DNA of 64,000 bases, taken from assembly GCF_037646345.1 (NCBI RefSeq), contig NZ_JBBEWR010000013.1:87240-151239 (forward strand), in the 5' to 3' direction. The stretch comes from Ascidiimonas aurantiaca (GTDB lineage: Bacteria; Bacteroidota; Bacteroidia; Flavobacteriales; Flavobacteriaceae). The position numbers were made by a program, and so were the translations under genes. The notes below the pieces were generated by a model. That model did no database searches. It saw nothing but the letters and a program-made list of their open reading frames with translations, and was not told the DNA's origin. Positions 62,201-64,000 of this stretch are shown one piece after another (position 1 is the first letter of the stretch; each line of letters begins with the position of its first letter).

Positions 62201-64000
62201 GATCATTTTGTAATACTTGATGCATTGCCGCTTACGGCAAACGGCAAAGTAGATTTTAAACAACTTCCGGCTCCCAAAATAACCGTACCACAATCAGAAG
62301 AAACCTATGTAGCACCCGAAACCGAAACCGAGAAAAAACTGGCCCGAATATGGGAGACTGTACTCAGTATCAAACGCGTAGGGAAGTACGATGACTTTTT
62401 TGAACTGGGAGGTCATAGTCTGAAAGCCACCCGGCTTATCAATCAGATACATGAAGATTTCGGGATCAAAATCCCTTTCAAAGATTTTTTTGCCGCTACG
62501 GTATTAGAAATACAGGCGCAACTGGTAGAAGAAACGGCCGCTTCTCACTTTACCTTCATTCCTAAAGCCGAACCTGCCGATAGCTATCCCCTTTCTGCCA
62601 CACAAAGAAGGTTGTGGATACTGAGCCAGTTTGAAGATGCTAATCCCGCATACAATATGCCAGGGGTTTATGAATTTAAAGGAGTGTTGAACAGGGAAGC
62701 TTTTGCTACATCATTTAATAAAGTACTGGAACGGCACGAGATCCTTCGCACCGTATTCAGAGAAGCAGAAGATGGCACTGTACAACAGGTAATACGATCT
62801 CAAAAAGAGATAGGTTTTCAGTTGAGTTATACCGATCTTTCACATAAAAACAATTCGCATACCCACCTTACAAATCATTTGCAGGAGATACTCATTCAGC
62901 CTTTTGATCTCTCCAAAGGGCCTTTACTTAGGGCAGGGGTATTCAAAATGAGTAAAAACACCTGGATCTTTGCTTTTACCATTCATCATATTATTAGCGA
63001 TGGCTGGTCACTACAGGTACTTATGCAGGATGTTTTACATTGCTACAATGCATTGGTAAAAGGAATATCTCCAGAGCTGCCTCCATTGCGAATTCAATAT
63101 AAAGACTATGCTCTGTGGCAGTTACAGGAACTAGGCGGAGACATTCAGGACAGCCATAAAACATACTGGCTTCAAAAGTTTTCCGGAGAAATTCCCGTGC
63201 TGGATATTAGTTTAAGTAAAAAAAGACCCCCTGTAAAAACCTATAGCGGTGCTGTTTATCACGGCAAAATAGCAAAACACCTCAGTGAGGCATTTGGAAA
63301 ACTGCTTCAGGAAAGTGGTGCTACCTCATTTATGGGGCTTTTGAGTGCTGTAAAAGTACTTTGTCATCACTACACCCAACAAACCGATATTACCATAGGC
63401 ACTCCTATGGCTGGCAGGGAACACATAGACCTCGAGGGACAAATAGGATTTTATGTAAATACACTGGCGCTGAGAACCCAGTTTGAAGCTACAGATAGTT
63501 TTATACATGTTCTCACCAAAGTAAAACAAACAGTACTTGAAGGATATGAACACCAAATGTATCCTTTTGATGAGTTGGTAGAAGCACTGGGCTTTAAACG
63601 GGATTTGAGCAGAAACCCGCTTTTTGATATTCAGGTTATTGTACAAAACAAAGAAGTGGCCTTAAAAGGTGCTCAACAGAAAATGGATGCACTGGAAGTG
63701 CAACCTTATCTGGGAGATATGCCTGCTACCAGTGTGTTTGATATGGTCTTTAATTTTATAGAAACTGATAATGGATATGACGTAAGTGTACTTTTCAATA
63801 CAGATGTATATGCCACATCAGACGTAAATCAGTTATTCGGACATCTTACAAACCTGATATCTGATATTGTTAGCAATCCTCAGGAACCTGTTCGCTCCCT
63901 GAATATTTTATCTGATGAAGACCGTACATTGATCCTTGAGGACTTCAATTCATTAAAGTTAGACTATGACAGGGATAAGACAGTAGTAGATCTGTTTAAA
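59231..64000 (+). CDS. NRPS, module 7 and start of module 8, cut by window end
   Basis: An open frame of 1590 codons that runs off the right edge. It starts with a TubC-type docking domain (MKELLKRIQEQNILLKLVDG). Then come C (HHLISDG, H207), A (~543-1020; MYTSGSTGQPKG, NAYGPTENTTFS), PCP (S1063 in LGGHSL), a second C domain (~1115-1550; HHIISDG, H1252) and the first residues of another A domain. The specificity residues of module 7 are D-A-F-W-L-G-A-T-F, close to the valine code I remember (DAFWIGGTF). It overlaps the previous gene by 4 bp (ATGA). The missing part must include at least one further A-PCP and possibly the terminating domain, which is not in the window. Confidence 0.92.
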   Translation, partial: MKELLKRIQEQNILLKLVDGELKLFTNNAEIDPAIISEIRQNKQALIHFLSDFDEDEAADTNKKDIVPAEKSEHYPLSSSQLRMWVVSQFEEASLSYHMPGVFKLKGKIEFTRLDKAFKDLIERHEILRTLFREDTDEVRQYILEPEELDFRLEEVDLTGTTAQEQAVDAVIKEDLQVKFDLEEGPLLRGKLIRLSPSDSIFYCTMHHLISDGWSMEVMIRELMLLYYSYAKQTSITLPPLTVQYKDYAVWQQERLKEGYFEKGAAYWKNQFEGELPVLAHFGDYPRPATKTYNGGYITGSVNATTYRLFKDWCRENKGTSFMGAVALVGVLLHKYTAQEDIIIGSPVAGREHTSLKDQIGFYVNTLALRLRFDRKDPFQKMFEMVRDVTMNAYDHQNYPFDELVEALKIEHDFSRSPLFDVMVVLQNANGGLSNISEMSEEFSVEPYETMGLVGSKFDLLFSFEETSTDLNIRLEYNKDIYAHETAGRLIMHLQQIIDILAHTPRTPVNKIPFLSASEEYKLLEEFNKTKVAYPSDSNIPELFRRQAEKTPDKIAIISGDVHMSYAELEQLSNSFANYLVSAHQVELGDFVGIRLPRNEWQLITVLGTLKAGAAYVPIDTDYPKERVAHMLEDSACKLLVEDQILQEFQSQRTIFSEEFALRDLEPDHLAYVMYTSGSTGQPKGAMIAHQSIIRLVKNTNYINLTEEETLLSTGAFSFDATTFEFWGMLLNGGKLVLCDQDTLLDYDRLTHIIREQEVTVMWFTSGWLNLLVDDHIELFKSLQTVLTGGDRLSVKHIKKLSETYPALTLINAYGPTENTTFSITYQIQAPVNTAIPIGVPINNSTAYVFNEDLQLCPIGVTGELFLGGDGISKGYLNQPELNAIKFINNPYKEERLYRTGDLAKVRANGIIDFVSRKDTQMKIRGYRIEPGEIEHHLQEVNEIESAIVRAHENDHGLKELVAYVVSDPSLNISGLRYSLSKVLPAHMIPDHFVILDALPLTANGKVDFKQLPAPKITVPQSEETYVAPETETEKKLARIWETVLSIKRVGKYDDFFELGGHSLKATRLINQIHEDFGIKIPFKDFFAATVLEIQAQLVEETAASHFTFIPKAEPADSYPLSATQRRLWILSQFEDANPAYNMPGVYEFKGVLNREAFATSFNKVLERHEILRTVFREAEDGTVQQVIRSQKEIGFQLSYTDLSHKNNSHTHLTNHLQEILIQPFDLSKGPLLRAGVFKMSKNTWIFAFTIHHIISDGWSLQVLMQDVLHCYNALVKGISPELPPLRIQYKDYALWQLQELGGDIQDSHKTYWLQKFSGEIPVLDISLSKKRPPVKTYSGAVYHGKIAKHLSEAFGKLLQESGATSFMGLLSAVKVLCHHYTQQTDITIGTPMAGREHIDLEGQIGFYVNTLALRTQFEATDSFIHVLTKVKQTVLEGYEHQMYPFDELVEALGFKRDLSRNPLFDIQVIVQNKEVALKGAQQKMDALEVQPYLGDMPATSVFDMVFNFIETDNGYDVSVLFNTDVYATSDVNQLFGHLTNLISDIVSNPQEPVRSLNILSDEDRTLILEDFNSLKLDYDRDKTVVDLFK

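Noticed and set aside
37714..64000. Epimerisation, methylation or thioesterase domains in the NRPS proteins
   Set aside because: All spacings between A, PCP and next C domains are standard, and the protein lengths leave no room for them. The chain-release domain must lie beyond the window.
1..64000. CRISPR arrays, complete insertion sequences, rRNA genes
   Set aside because: No regularly spaced repeats, no transposase motifs and no rRNA sequence were recognised anywhere in the window.

Overview
The window comes from a Bacteroidota genome, very probably a marine-type Flavobacteriia. The evidence is a protease with a type IX secretion (gliding-type) C-terminal sorting domain next to a PorP/SprF-family protein, an UpxY/NusG-like antiterminator, promoters of the Bacteroidota form TTG-N19-TAnnTTTG, A/T-rich leaders with weak Shine-Dalgarno sequences, and the gene order serS-HTTM-ribF and prs-rplY-pth. 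All names rest on reading motifs by eye; no similarity search was run.

Layout. 1-11.9 kb is mostly core genome: a truncated TPR protein, serS, an HTTM membrane protein and ribF (minus strand); a large secreted metalloprotease with its PorP-like partner (plus); then pth, rplY and prs (minus) and a tRNA-Leu(CAA). 12.1-21.0 kb, directly after the tRNA, is a type I restriction-modification island: a half-size HsdS-like protein, HsdM, a Fic protein, full-size HsdS, HsdR and a YgjP-like metallopeptidase. 21.1-28.2 kb holds a small membrane protein, an overlapping pair of VWA-TPR and M48 metalloprotease genes, and a TPR sensor kinase with a LuxR-type response regulator. 28.2-33.1 kb carries a small lipoprotein and what looks like a conflict (defence-type) locus: a probable DNA-binding protein facing a TPR-CHAT caspase-like protease and a small membrane protein resembling an effector-associated component.

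33.1-35.0 kb is an A/T-rich gene-poor stretch with a strong hairpin. It leads into a nonribosomal lipopeptide operon that continues past the right end: an UpxY-like antiterminator, a fatty acyl-AMP ligase with its own acyl carrier domain, and five NRPS proteins. Every NRPS protein starts with a TubC-type docking domain, and every complete upstream partner ends in a short acidic/hydrophobic tail. This suggests an ordered relay: acyl starter, then modules 1+2, 3, 4, 5+6 and 7 onward.

The most unusual item is the module 4 protein (47764-52692). Its adenylation domain is interrupted just after motif A5 by about 525 residues that form a complete PLP-dependent decarboxylase, most like aspartate 1-decarboxylases of the PanP type. 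The specificity residues read by eye (V-D-W-V-I-S-I-A-D) are almost exactly the code I remember for beta-alanine. The simplest reading is that this module makes its own beta-alanine from aspartate. Predicted chain (tentative): acyl - Gly/Ala - Thr - Gly/Ala - beta-Ala - Ile/Leu-like - unknown - Val - more.
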